Of a DNA stretch of 64,000 nt, positions 12,153 through 24,133 are shown piece by piece. Each line of letters begins with the position of its first letter. Position 1 is the stretch's first letter. The stretch is from Lingula anatina (lineage: Eukaryota > Brachiopoda > Lingulata > Lingulida > Lingulidae): contig NW_019775003.1 in assembly GCF_001039355.2 (NCBI RefSeq), forward strand, positions 252,839 through 316,838, written 5' to 3'. The position numbers were made by a program, and so were the translations under genes. Below the pieces are notes generated by a model, which was given only the letters and a program-made list of their open reading frames with translations, had not been told where the DNA came from and made no database searches.

Positions 12153-15100
12153 CTAGTGACCATGGTCCGGAGCTCGCTGACGCGGTGCAGCTTTTATGAT
12201 GTCGTCCACTCTAAGGATCATCTCTGCTGCCTCAGCTGCACTAATGAGGACTTGGCGCTTCACTTGGTAGGACTCTGTGATTCCCAGCACTGTCACATCA
12301 GCTATTTCTCCCCTGTTCATATCTGAAACAGGAGGTGGTGGGGCATAACCATCATGGGGTATAACCAATCAACATCGACTGCTCTTGAAACATATGTGGG
12401 AAATATTTAATAATGGGTAAAATGTTTATTGAAGGCAATTTTTTTCCCATTTTATTTCACTTCTGAAGCACAGGGCATATTCTACTACATAGGCCAATCC
12501 ATCTACATTGTATAAAATACTCAAATTTCAATCAACCAGCAAGCAAATGTTTGCTCCAGATTTATAGCCTTAGGCATATATTTCAATTTGCATTTTGGAT
12601 TTCAGGTAACCGTTTTTATAAGAGAATATTAAAAGGAATCTTTTAATGTTTGCAAGGTAAAAGCTTCCAGAATTTAATCTTGTTTCTGGCAGAAATAGCA
12701 TGATAATTTCACTTTTTCTCTCATGTCATAAAAGCTAAGATCATCTTAAGGTTAAATATTATTTCATGTCCATTAACAGAAAATATGGTACATGGCAAGC
12801 TATGTACAAAATACAGGCAGACATACATTCAAAGCATTTACAATACAAAACAAGCTAGGACTGGTGAAAGCAGGGTAATGATTTTTTAGTGCTTCCATTT
12901 AATCTGTACAAGGATGATAAAAACTAGATGATCAGAGCGGCAATACCGCCACCACATATTGAGCCACCAGCGAGATAAAACTCAGTTTAATAATAGCTAT
13001 GGATGTTTCCATTTTAGTTGTGGAGAAATAGGGCTGGTAAATATGTGAAGTGTTCTTCACAGAAAAAGTAGATGGAGCTGTACAAGACAGCTTGGGACTA
13101 AAACCATGAGTACCGTCAGTGCTCACGCTGGTGGGCCTAATAATATGGTAATTTCTATATGTTTCTGGGATATATACATATACATATATAAAACTAATAA
13201 TAAAGACAACACTGCAACTCACCCAGCCCTGTGGTGTTACGTCCTTCCTTGTGAGCTGCTCTCAACTCTGTAACGAGCTGACTGCTATCATAGCCTGCAT
13301 TGTCAGCAATAATTGTGGGAAGCTTCAAGATAAAAAAAGTGGTAAGTTCTCAAATTGTACTTTCATTCAACACTTGCAATTTTCTTGATACAGTTTGGTC
13401 AACAGAGACTGTATCCGGATGTGAAAATGATTTAATATAAATTATTTTATCCATAAGTAACTTTCTTTGAACATAGTAAAAAGTTTAGTGCTCCTTTTCT
13501 GTAAATCATTTTTTCTTTTTTATTAAAAGTTACATTTAGGCCATTATCAATTACCTCTCCGAGAATGTCTAATCAGAAACTCTACAATGTCTTACCATTC
13601 TAAGAGCTCTAGCAAATCCTTCCATTGCCAGGGCTTCTTTACCAGGTGTTTTCATGGCAAGTTCTGAGACAGCATTTGCCATAAGCATCTCAGAGCAACC
13701 TGCAAAGTTGTTTTATACATGTAAATCAAATTTCAAATCAATATATTTTCACACTGTCAAACTGCAGCAGTTGAAAAAAAAAGAGGAGAACAGGCTCTAG
13801 TTATCAAACTCTCATCCTATAATTACTTGGAAGTTTATAAAGAAATAAATTACTTTTATAAGTGAAACAGTTGCTCACCACCACCATAAACTGTCCTGGT
13901 TTCTTTCACAGTCTGCGCCAGAACACAGAGGGCATCATGCAAGGAACGCTCTGCTTCGTCCAGAATTTGCTGAGTAGCTCCACGCAACACTATGGTGCAG
14001 GCCTCTCCCAGAGCAACACCTTAATATAAACAAATATAAACTAGTAATCTGAAGAGTGGATGTCTCCATATGCAGAAGTCTGTCCATTAGACAGTGACAA
14101 CAAAATACATGTCACCTCAGGTTTACCATTTTTTGGTATTTACAGTTGTGTCATTTTACTGGTGTTACTTTGACTGATAAGCAATTAAATTCAGCACTTA
14201 AATTTAAAATGCGACTGGTGGTAAATTAAGAGAAAAATGGTAATGATATTTATTCTTTAGCTTACCTGAGAACTTGATGAGTTTATCCTCTCCAATGATG
14301 ACTTCCTCGATGAGATCACAATGACCAAGCTTGACCAGCTCTGGGTTGTCAAAAGTGGACACTATCTCTCCACCTGTGGTGAATGAAATATTCTGTGTGT
14401 AACATGTCACAGCATCAAAGGTTTGACTACCCAACTTAAATATCTTAAATTGCTCAAAACACTGCATTTAAATGTGTCTTTAATGCTAATTTCATGGGTG
14501 CTAATTCAAAAATTTTATTACAACTAACAGCTACTTTGGTAACCAAGATCCAACAACCACGATTTTCTAGTACAATGCCATTTAAATTGAATGAACATGA
14601 ACATGGTTTATCTAGGTAAAAAATGGTTGATATCTACTTGTAATGTTTCTTTATTTTGACGGGAAAAAATCCCTTTATGCTGAGTGTACATAATTTACCT
14701 GTGACCAAGGCCAGTCTCTCTACTCCTTCAAAGTCAGCATGTTCAATGGCCATCACACCAGCATCAGCAAACAACTGCTCTGGATAATTGTAAATTAACT
14801 GCCTACAAGACAACAAATACAGTTTAAGCAATAGTTGTGAAATTGAGAAAAGGTGACATGTCTATAATAGGAATTAGAAAACTTCAGAAATTCAAGATGC
14901 TTTTTTCCTTTTCTTTGAATTAATACATAAGATTGTGTACCCCCCTTTTCCAAATACAGAGAGTGCATCTTTTGGTGGAGACATTAAACTGCCATTACAC
15001 AGATAAGTATGGCAATGTAAACCAGACTGACCTACCTGTTAATGAAAACATTACAACCATGTTTAATTATCTTTCCGACTTTATCTTTCATCTTTTCCTT

Positions 15101-18100
15101 TTCAGCCAATTCTAATTCTGCAATTTTGGAAATGGCATCCACTCTCACTCTGGAGCCAAACACCTGGAAAAATGCAATGAGACTTTTGAAAGTAGTTCAA
15201 ATAAAAAGCTATATTTTTCTCAACATGCAAATAATCTTTAGTAAAAACACTTTTTCCATCTTATTTTATTACAATCGCCAATTAGGAATTACTACACAAA
15301 AGATCTCAATAACTCTTACCATTACCTAAAAAAGTACTAATCAGAGTGTCACTTAATTAATAATTAATTAAGTCTAAAAGTGAAATAATATCTTACTTTT
15401 ATTTTATCAGCATCCATTGACGTGTTGGCTATTAAGATCTTAGCATTTTCTACTCTCTTTGGTTGATTAACTCCAATCTTCTTCTCCAACAGAAAACCTG
15501 CAGATTAACACATCACAGAAAAATGTTCAAAGACAGGCCAACAATGCCACAACTATCAAAAACAAATTACCTATAAATCCACAAATTTTCAGCACATAAA
15601 AGGCTCCTTTAACATAAATAAGCCTTTAAGACTGGTTCACATTCAAAATGTCTTATACACTTTTAAGAATAAGTTAATGTTAAAATATCTGCTGCAAAAC
15701 TAGTTTTGTTCAGGTTCATCCACTTAACTATAACACCAATGTAATAGTAAAAACAACACAACTCTTCAGTGACTCACCTTCATCTAAGGTAGAGTCCAGT
15801 AGACTTCCACCAAGAATCTTGATCACTTGTATTGCCTGCAGGTCACCATGACCCTAGAAAAGAGGAGAAAAACACTTCATCACAAAACAAGAAAGCTACC
15901 ACGTTCTGTATAGTTTCAAGGAAAGAATAAAGATATATTATCAAACATCCAACCCTGAAAAAAAAATTTCAAGTTAGTAACAACATGCCCAACATGTTTA
16001 GAATTCTTATTATACCTATCTCTTTTAAGTCATAATAACTCTTTGTTATGGCCAAAAATTGGATTTTCCTGGAGTAAACGGCAATTTTCCCGTACTTACC
16101 AATGGTCAACGACCCCATTCCAGCATTCAAAGTTAGTCCAGGTTTTTTTTCCTAAATGTTTGGTTTTTTGAGATTTTAACTGACGGAGCCCTCTCTGACA
16201 TTGCATAGTCATGCAATATTGAGCGATATTTTCTGGTGACCTACTTAAAACCACAGGAAAAGCAGACAACAACAACACTATATAACAATAATATAAGATT
16301 CATAAGATATATTCGTCTTATTGCTCAAAATGCATGTCTACAATGTGTGCAATTCTGGGCTTTTCGTTATCCGACGCACTGTACAAAAACTCTCAACTTA
16401 CATCTGCGGATTGCATTAACGCGTTGATTGCATGAACGCGAGAATCCGCGTGACACCCCAACGTCATTGGCAACGGATGCCTTGACGACCGTGAAGTAAG
16501 GCATCGAAAGCCCTATTGACAAGCACAGATTTTAGTTTTACTACAATAACAGCCGTTTTAGTGGTAAAATGCAATAGAATATATTTCCATGCGTTGTTTA
16601 TAATGTATTTCTTGCGGAATTTTGAATCTCAAAGGAAGAGTTATTATAGCTTTAAGTCTAAATCTAGTTTTATTCCCTTCATGTGCTTAAAACAACTAAG
16701 CTTTTTCTTCTTACCTTAAGTCTTAACACTGCATCCACAGCTAAATTTGCAAAGTGATCTTTGTTCGCAGTCAAAATCTTAGAGCTTAGGGTAGTTCTGG
16801 CAATGTTCATCAAATCCTCTCTAAATTTATCAGGATTAGCCCTACAAAAACAAGATGTCCCTGATTTAGCTGATCCACTAATTAGGAAACAATACATTTT
16901 ACATATTTTGTATACAGTATTTTCCTTTCAACTTGTCACTTTATTTGTAGACGTTACATGAAGATTCGAGTTTGAACAACTTTTATGTAATAACAAAGAA
17001 AAAATACATTTCAAAAGATCTGTTTCAGATAAATGATAATATGAGTTATAAGGTGAAGGGTTATGTGAAGTCTACTACATAGGAAAATCATGTTAGCAAA
17101 GAGTAAACCTTGAAAATTCCCTCTGGACAAAAATAAATCCGGCAAATGAAATGATAAATACAGACATCAATATTTCTCAGCAGTAACAAAGGTTTTGATG
17201 ATAAATGCTCTGACTAAGAGTAGTGCCACATACCCATTATCTTTAGCAGACTCTTCTAAAGCTCTCCTGGCCTCAGTGACAGCTTTCCTCCAGCCTGACA
17301 CTATGGTCTGTGGATGGAGGCGTTGTGCAATTAGGTGTTCAGCTTCCTGGAACCAAAGTTAATTACATTCATAACGAGAAAGAGGAAGAAGTCCATCTGT
17401 ATTTTATATTAAAAAATAAGGTTTCCTAAAAAGTATCAGACAGAAAAACAAAAGCCTGTAATTTCAAGTCATTATCATGATGTAAAGAAATTTAATTATT
17501 TTTTCGCCTAACTCATATCTTTGAAAATTTCAGACTTCAGTTAGATACATATGCAGTAATCCTGCATCATTTCTACTTCTTACTGCTTTTTTCATTATCA
17601 ATGAATTTGCAAGTCACTTATGAAGGTTAGCATTATTACTGAAAAGTACCTTTAGTAATTCACAAGCTAATACTGTAACAGAGGTGGTCCCATCTCCTAC
17701 TTCATCATCCTGTACTTTGGAAATATCTAACAGAAAACAATAAAAACAATCAGAAGTGTCAAACAGATGAAATAATGCACTTTCTTCATCAAAACTCTGA
17801 GAAAAAAGTGAAAACTTTGTGGCACATTGATATTTGCAAGTTTTCTCAGATATGCTGAAACTGTCGGTCCGATCGGTCATGACCGGCAAAATTTGTCTGG
17901 ACCGGTAAAATATTGTACTTTGTCGGTCCAAAGGACCGACAAGAGTTTTAAGAGCCGCCATTTTGAATTAACAGTTAGCGTTCGATGTGCTTCAGAAATA
18001 AAATTATATAAAATCCACATCATTTTTTCTTCCATTTACTAATCTAGTGACACGTAAAAATGACCACATTTCGGTCACATTCACTTACAAAGTACGCTAG

Positions 18101-19293
18101 CCAATCGTATTATCCCTCTCTCAAACGAATGGGTTCTTCCCCATGGGGAATCCCCCTGCTCTCGATAATTACGCGCCCCGTCATTGGTATATTGGCCGCG
18201 ACACACAGACAGCTATCACGAGGGCGGTCCACGCTGCCAAGCACATGTAAACATGCAGGAAAAAATNACTGTAACAGAGGTGGTCCCATCTCCTACTTCA
18301 TCATCCTGTACTTTGGAAATATCTAACAGAAAACAATAAAAACAATCAGAAGTGTCAAACAGATGAAATAATGCACTTTCTTCATCAAACCTCTGAGAAA
18401 AAAAGTGAAAACTTTGTGGCACATTGATATTTGCAAGTTTTCTTTTGAAAATGCTTTATAACAAACAAGTTTGACTCACCAACTAAGATCTTCGCTGCAG
18501 GGTTGTCCACACCTATAGCCTTGAGAATTGTAGCTCCATCATTTGTGACCTGAATTGTGTTATTTTTGTTCCCAGACTGCAAGATTTTGTCCTGAAAAGA
18601 GAATAAATTGAAGGCAGACAATGAAAAATTGGTAATACAATACCCCCAGGTTACTCATACTTCTTAAACAATATAATGTAAGATTATTGTATTTTTGTGT
18701 ATCAGAGACATACTAGTGAAAATGTCAAGTGTACTGAACACTGAATGTAACCAGAAGCAATGAGCCTTACCAACAGTAATTTATGGCTAACATTTTGCCA
18801 CTTCTTGTATTACTTTTTCTACTAACCATTCCTTTTGGCCCTAATGTAGTCTTGACTAAGTCTCCAATGGCAATGGCACCAACAAAAGAGGACTGAAAAT
18901 AACAGGCAATACAAGCTAATTAATCTGGATCACAGGGATAATCTAATTTTGGCAATATGTTATAAAGCATAATAATAAGTCCTGCAAATTTGATCTGCAG
19001 TGTTAATCCAAAATGTCAAAATCAAAGCTCAGTTAATGTCAAGAGTTTTTATGATACAAAGTAATGATAAATGTCAAATTCCCAAATAGGAAGAACAAGA
19101 AGTTCCAATTTGACGGCCGTTACCCAAAGGTGTGGAGCGTGGAGGGAAGTGGACAAGTTGGTTGTTATACTATATTATTTGGTACTTATCAGTTGGTTGT
19201 TATGTCGTATCATTTGGTACTTACCATACGAGCAGTCTCGGACTTCTCTTCCTCTGCCCCTGGCTTGTAAATACCAATAGGCTGCATGGACAC
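12153..19293 (-). CDS. CCT2: T-complex protein 1 subunit beta (CCT2), 15 coding exons
   Basis: CCT2 is the beta subunit of the eight-subunit cytosolic chaperonin TRiC/CCT, which folds actin, tubulin and other proteins using ATP. Exons (minus): 19293-19225, 18892-18827, 18591-18480, 17726-17650, 17346-17234, 16841-16715, 15853-15778, 15497-15397, 15163-15036, 14802-14699, 14373-14266, 14019-13879, 13699-13596, 13322-13223, 12322-12153. All have AG/GT borders and join in frame to 531 codons. Human CCT2 has 535 residues. Visible hallmarks: [21 protein letters not shown] and [10 protein letters not shown] (ATP site, N-terminal equatorial part), [17 protein letters not shown] (intermediate/apical), [21 protein letters not shown], and the C-terminal AAEMILRVD helix. 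Similarity to human beta is closer than to other CCT subunits, especially at the C-terminus (KRQVL then [10 protein letters not shown]). The exon at 19293 lacks only the first few residues. An internal ATG (Met-Gln-Pro) in that exon could also be the start. A partial duplicate of exon 5 lies in the upstream intron and is probably an assembly artefact. Confidence 0.96.
16023..16656. mobile_element. Non-autonomous DNA element, 634 bp (copy 1), in CCT2 intron
   Basis: This copy matches the element at 58238-58907 over most of its length. Its ends are inverted repeats of about 21 bases with core ATAATAACTCTT. It lies in the intron between CCT2 exons 7 and 8 in this list's numbering (16841 and 15853). 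Short open frames in both copies are not conserved in length and match no transposase I recognise. Its flanks show no exact duplication (CCTATCTC versus TCTAAATC), so it is probably older than the other copy. Confidence 0.8.
17847..18266. other. CpG-richer insert between two copies of CCT2 exon 5 flank, ending at an N
   Basis: This 420-base segment separates the two nearly identical copies of exon 5 and its flank and differs from the surrounding intron in composition. It has repeated GACCGG/GGTCGG words and a perfect 10-base-pair hairpin at 17920-17942 (TTGTCGGTCC, loop AAA). It ends at the N at 18267. It may be a transposable element present on one haplotype only, cut off by the contig join. 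No coding frame. Confidence 0.45.
18268..18443 (-). repeat. Near-identical partial copy of CCT2 exon 5 and flanking intron
   Basis: It matches 17672-17846 with one substitution and one single-base indel. It starts abruptly in the middle of exon 5 right after an N at 18267, so it has the acceptor and the start of the exon ([10 protein letters not shown] part) but no donor. The likely cause is two haplotypes placed end to end in the assembly. It should not be counted as an exon. Confidence 0.85.
19156..19225. repeat. 35-bp tandem duplication ending on the CCT2 exon 2 donor
   Basis: Two units start AGTTGGTTGTTAT at 19156 and 19191. The second carries the functional donor (minus strand GTAAGTACC). 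The first carries GATAAGTACC at the matching place, which lacks the GT. Confidence 0.8.
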
Positions 19294-20035
19294 CTGAAAT
19301 GAACACATTGCCAAGCCTAAACTTTATATTAAACTTAAAACAATTTGAAAGGAAAATCTGAATGGGCAGGAATGACAAAAAGAGTTTTAAAAATTGTGGA
19401 TTTTTAAAAAATCATCAACCTTATGAATTGTATATGCATACTGTATACGAATATGTGACATATCAAAGTTGAAATAGTTTCTTACACTTGAGCTTCAAAA
19501 TATAAAGGGCATTCAGTCATTAAACGATCAAATAATACAATGACTTTCTTGTTAAAAAATGCAGGTGGGGTTTCATCTTTACCTATCAGTTCTTTACCCA
19601 TCCGTACACAGACCAAATCACTCAACAGTCCAGAAGATCAAGTCATATATTTGATATTTCTATTACATTCTCATTTAAGACGAAAACAAATGGCACATTT
19701 CCATGTCTCACAAGTCACGTTTGGTTGATAATGCTATTTGTAGGTTTAACATTAAGTTCATCTTGGTTTGTTTCAAACAGTATTTCAACAAAGTTATGGG
19801 TTTATCTCACAACCTTAAAGTTACCAGATTTGACAAAACGGCATCAGAAAAATGTATAAATTGTAGTTGCCTACTTTTGATCATCCTAAGTTACATAATG
19901 GCATATGAAGTCAAATATTTGCCTATAAAGCCTTGATATTTTTATGAGCGTGTTTAACGTCTGACACTGCTAAAGAATGCACTTATTACTAAAATCCGAA
20001 AAGTATATTCCGACTATTCGGAATGGTAAGTTAGG

Positions 20036-20260
20036 GTGCTTTCCCAGAGATTTAGATCGATCTAAAGATTAAGATTTAGATCGACCTAACTCCCTGGGGG
20101 TTCACGCTAAATTGCAGTCAGCCGAGCGGGCACCATAGTTAATTACCCCCTTTCAGCTTTTAGTAGGCGGGACAGATGCTTAAGCCGGCCAAGCTGACAG
20201 TAATCTAGTGAGACTCCCCACAGGGATAGATCGATCTAAAAATCTATGGAAATGGGATGA
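20036..20260 (+). mobile_element. Palindromic element, TTCCCAGAGATTTAGATCGA family, copy 1
   Basis: One of four same-orientation copies in the window. Ends are complementary (AGATCGATCTA at both sides), and the inner parts also pair imperfectly (CCCTGGGGG with CCCCACAGGG, GCAGTCAGC with GCTGACAGT). The whole element can therefore fold. Shared core: CTCCCTGGGGGTTCACGCTA, then TTAATTACCCCCTT and GTAATCTAGTGAGACTCCCC. No coding capacity. Confidence 0.85.
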
Positions 20261-20373
20261 TAGAAATATAATCATTTTGCACGTGCTTTCAATGACTTTA
20301 CAAAAATAAAAGTAGCATTTTATATCTGGCACTTTGTACCAATTTAAAGAATGAAACATATCCTTGTGCTTAC

Positions 20374-20376
20374 CAT
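20374..20376 (-). other. Candidate CCT2 exon 1 end: ATG directly followed by a splice donor
   Basis: The minus strand reads ATG then GTAAGC at 20376. Joining this ATG to the exon at 19293 would give Met-Val-Ser-Met-Gln-Pro in frame, close to the length expected for the CCT2 N-terminus. There is no other evidence, and such a motif can occur by chance. Confidence 0.25.
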
Positions 20377-20399
20377 TATTTATTCTTTTGTGGCGATTC

Positions 20400-22067
20400 C
20401 TCAAATGTGATGGTTAAAACTGTGAAAATATATCACTTAATTTTACAACATGAAATCAGCATGGATGCCTTCAGACTCTGAGGCTAATATGTCCATAGGG
20501 GGCGAAAGTGTCCGCAGCTTGTATTGAAGTGGAAATCATGATAATTAACTTCTTTTGCTAGGTAATATTTCAAAACAAAGCTAAAATAACAAATATATCG
20601 TAATTTTAAATTATGCTTTTATCTATCTGGTATAAATAACATGTCGAATAATACATAACGTTAACATTGTGCAGAATTGCAAGTGGGTTTCTCTTGCATT
20701 GATTTACACTTTCGTCCAGTTTAAGAGAACCGTAAGTTAAAATTAAATAGCAAGGCGATTGATTAAAGTGACAAAAGGATATATAACAAAATTTTAACTT
20801 TTTTTGAAAAACTGTATGTTATAAAACTAATAGTTGTAAAGTATTATTCAACAAGGATCGCGAAGTCACAAAATATAGATGTAAAATTTATATATTAATC
20901 AACGTTAGGCTTTCGGTTCTCAAAGCAGACAGCAAGTCTGATTGAGCCCGCATGAGTATGAACACTGAAGACTGGTGTTCAGGAGCGTTGGCATCTATGA
21001 GGAAAGGTGGGGTAGGTGCTATTTGCGATAAGAAAATGACAACGTCCATTAGAAGTGAATAAGGACATTTTTGTGACTGGGATACTTTTTATTATTAATA
21101 TTATAATTATAATTATTATTTTTTATAATTATTGCCAGATAAGGCCTTGAACAAGGGTCGGGACTGGCCTGTGCAAACGCCCGGTGCAACGCATTGTTTT
21201 GTACTACAATTACACTCACTAGTGTTGTTACTATGTCTAGTCTTTCTTATTTCTACTAGTTCAGATAATCTAACTTTAGGGTTGCCATTAATGTATAGAT
21301 ATTGAGTGTTGTGTGTAAGAATGATAATGGTGCAAATAAGCGGCTAAGCCGAAGTGGAATTGTAAACAACATGAATTATATCATCTCACATGGCTCTCGA
21401 AAAGCAATGCTTCTTGCTGACTGTAGAACTCTCCAGAGTTTGCTAAGATATATTAAACTGCCCACGCTCAAAACAAAGTATTTGCATAAAATACCTATGT
21501 AAATCAATTACTTAAATCACTACGGTTTTAAAATCAATAAAACACTTGTGGATATTGTAAGCCACCCAAATAATGTAGTCTTGTTGTAACTTTGCTCACT
21601 ATTTAATTTCATTTTCATTTTTTTCATAATTATTCAAGATAGACCAGAATTTGTACCAGTCTTTGAAATGGCTTTTTTTTTTTTGCAATCGGCAGTAAGA
21701 AAGCTAATCTTGATTTCATGAAAGCGTTTTTGTGTTTGAGTTGATGGATCTTCACAAATCGATGACTCTATCAGAAGCATAGATCCTTGACTTTAAGCAT
21801 TATGAACAAAGTGAAAGGTGTAGAAAAAGGTTAGTCCCACCTTTATTGGACCATACTCATTTGCACTTTAGCATAGCAGCAATATATGTAATATAATAGA
21901 ATCGAGAAAAAACTGCTACACCTAGGGTACAACTTTACTAACCATATTCAGTCAAAAGGAGAAAACAGTAGATTTTGTCTTTTATGTCTATATTTCTTTC
22001 ATAAGCAAGGGTTAAGGAAAGGGGCTTTCTTTGACAAATTTAAGACTTGGTATATTGCTAGTATTAT
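20400..22067. other. Gene-free stretch upstream of CCT2
   Basis: It probably includes the CCT2 promoter. A segment at about 21120-21200 has higher CpG content (GGGTCGGGACTGG, AACGCCCGG). A short open frame from ATG at 20952 ending before GTAGGT at 21012 might be a plus-strand first exon, but support is weak. Otherwise I see nothing. Confidence 0.4.
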
Positions 22068-22263
22068 TACCAAATATCAAGCACTGCAACATGAATGTTT
22101 GAAAAAGATCGACAAATTTTAAGAACCTAGATTGACAAATTTTAAGAACAATTTGAGGTTATATTTTTATTTTATGCCAACAATCTGCTTACTTTGTTAG
22201 AATTGCATGCTTGGATTTCAGGCCTTTTTCAAATATTCATGTTGCAGTGCTTGATATTTGGTA
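22068..22263. mobile_element. 196-bp inverted-repeat element with TA flanks
   Basis: The first 40 bases (starting TACCAAATATCAAGCACTGC) equal the reverse complement of the last 40 with one mismatch. TA on each side fits Tc1/mariner-type target duplication with the element running CCAAATATC to GATATTTGG. Internally it has a 22-base near-duplicate of GACAAATTTTAAGAAC. Near-perfect arms suggest it is young. Confidence 0.85.
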
Positions 22264-22639
22264 GATAATAGACCACAAACAATCATTTTTAGGAATACAA
22301 CAGACTGAGACTCCATACACCCTGAACATTTATCTAATGGACATTAATTTGCAATTAATACTAAAGAATGCTTAAAGGCCTTGCATAATAATTTAACTTT
22401 TTGATAATGACAACAGTTGAATCAAGAACATCATTTAAAAATGGTGAACAAGGAGGTTTGGGGTTGCATTTGTAATTAATTGTAAGGTAATAGTTAAAAA
22501 GTGTAAAATAATATTTTTTCTTTCAGATATTAATATCCATCAACAAATAAAGCCAGCAGAACATATATTTGTTCTGTAATAAAAAGCTCCCAAAAGTTCT
22601 TTGTTGAATTTCCCTGCATAATGTAAGTTTTTTTTAAAT

Positions 22640-24012
22640 AATGTATATGATGCCAAAAAGCAGAGGACAGTTTGCACCCAATGATAATAACAACCTCCAT
22701 TTAAACATTTAATTTAAATCAACAGCAGCTGAGGGAAATATAGTTGAATTTAATGGAAATTGTTACTGGAGGCAAATGCAGTGGTCCTTATTTACCTTAA
22801 AAACAAATGAGGTTTGTGATGTAGTTGTGTAACATTAGACTGTTTTACTGGTCTGATTGATAGTACTATTAGAACATTTATTTACAATATATGTGTGTGT
22901 GTAAACAGATCATATCAACTTAGTATGAAGCTGAAATTAGTAAAATGACCAACCAGTCTGAAGTTTAGTTCATATCACAGTAATCAACTATTAAGGGAAC
23001 ACACAAAGCAGTAGACATATCGGCATCTCCACCTGAACAGGTTCATTAGAAGTTACCTCAACAATTAACTCATATACTAGGCTATTACACTATAATCACA
23101 CTTACAGGATATAGCACTAGCACTTAGACTGGACATTAATATATATTATTTTTATGGGTAAAAGAGATAATGAATTGAAATTAAAGTAAATGAGTAGGTA
23201 GAAGGCCACTGGCATAATTATTTTTTTATTCTTTTTCTTTGAATTTCTATATTTAATTTCTATACATGTGACATCTTTATATCTAATTAGATTATGAGCA
23301 ACCTACATTGCTTTTATGCTAATAAAAAGAGGACAGTTTAGATGCAATTACAGTTACAATTTCCATTTAATTAAGATGGAAATTCTTACTGAAAATGTAG
23401 GCAAATGCAATAGTCTCTATTTACGTAAAATACAATGAAGTGTATGATGGAGTTGTACCATACTTGACTGTTTCACTGGTCTGATTAAAACATTGCAGTT
23501 ACTAGTAAGAAAAATACAGGATTTATACATGTATTGGTATTATTATTTTCATTGTTTTAGCATTTTTTTAATAGTGAGCTTACCAATTCCATTTTTGTAA
23601 TTAGCAATTAAAACTTAATTTGCACATAGCATGGTAAAAGAACAATTGACTTTTGTTTACCTAATTCACAGACTGACCCAAAAAAGTTTCTCTGACTACA
23701 TTTGCTCTTCCCAATGTCCTCACTGCTGATATTGTTTTCTAAAAGATATCATGCTAAATTAGTTGTATCAGGCAATTGTATGTACTGCATGCAATAGTTT
23801 ATTCTAGTATGAATGTTGCATTATTTATTTACTTCAGTGGCCAGATTGTTTGACTCATACAGATAGCAAGTAGGTTTACTGTAGAGTCCTTGATCATAAA
23901 CTAGGAAATTGTAGGTATTCAGTCTTTTTACTTGCTGCAATATATATGTATATATTTACTTTATTTTGGTTAATATTTTGGTAAATGTTAAAGTTTGATA
24001 ATTTTTCAACAG
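22640..24012 (+). repeat. Older tandem repeat units (two diverged units, a third follows)
   Basis: Segments around 22640-22870, 23240-23990 and 24660-25997 are diverged copies of one unit. They share blocks such as AATGCAGTGGTCCTTATTTA-like text, the ACTGGTCTGATT block, and (second and third) CAATTGACTTTGGTT-like and AGTTGTATCAGGCAATT blocks. The third unit has a transposon inserted (24908-25352). Confidence 0.7.
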
Positions 24013-24133
24013 ATCTGAAGTGGTGGAACCAGCAAGAGATGCAAATGCAACAATAGTGCTACGCTTGGTTTATGTAAATCTACGCAACTTAAAAAGAGCC
24101 TGCTTAAACCAGAAAACAAAAGAAAAAAGAGCA
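24013..24133 (+). other. Possible short exon of unknown gene
   Basis: A T-rich tract ending TTTTTCAACAG precedes 24013, and GTAAGTAT follows 24133. One frame is open throughout (40 residues, SEVVEPARDANATIV at the start). The sister unit has the same acceptor at 27712, but its downstream sequence is different and has no matching donor. I do not recognise the peptide. Could be a chance splice-like pair. Confidence 0.25.

Noticed and set aside
20100-20160. tRNA-like words in the palindromic family
   Set aside because: A-box-like and B-box-like motifs are in the wrong order and spacing, and no cloverleaf can be drawn.
20952-21011. Short open frame from ATG with a following GTAGGT, divergent from CCT2
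   Set aside because: Only 20 codons, no family match, and no downstream exon that can be tied to it.
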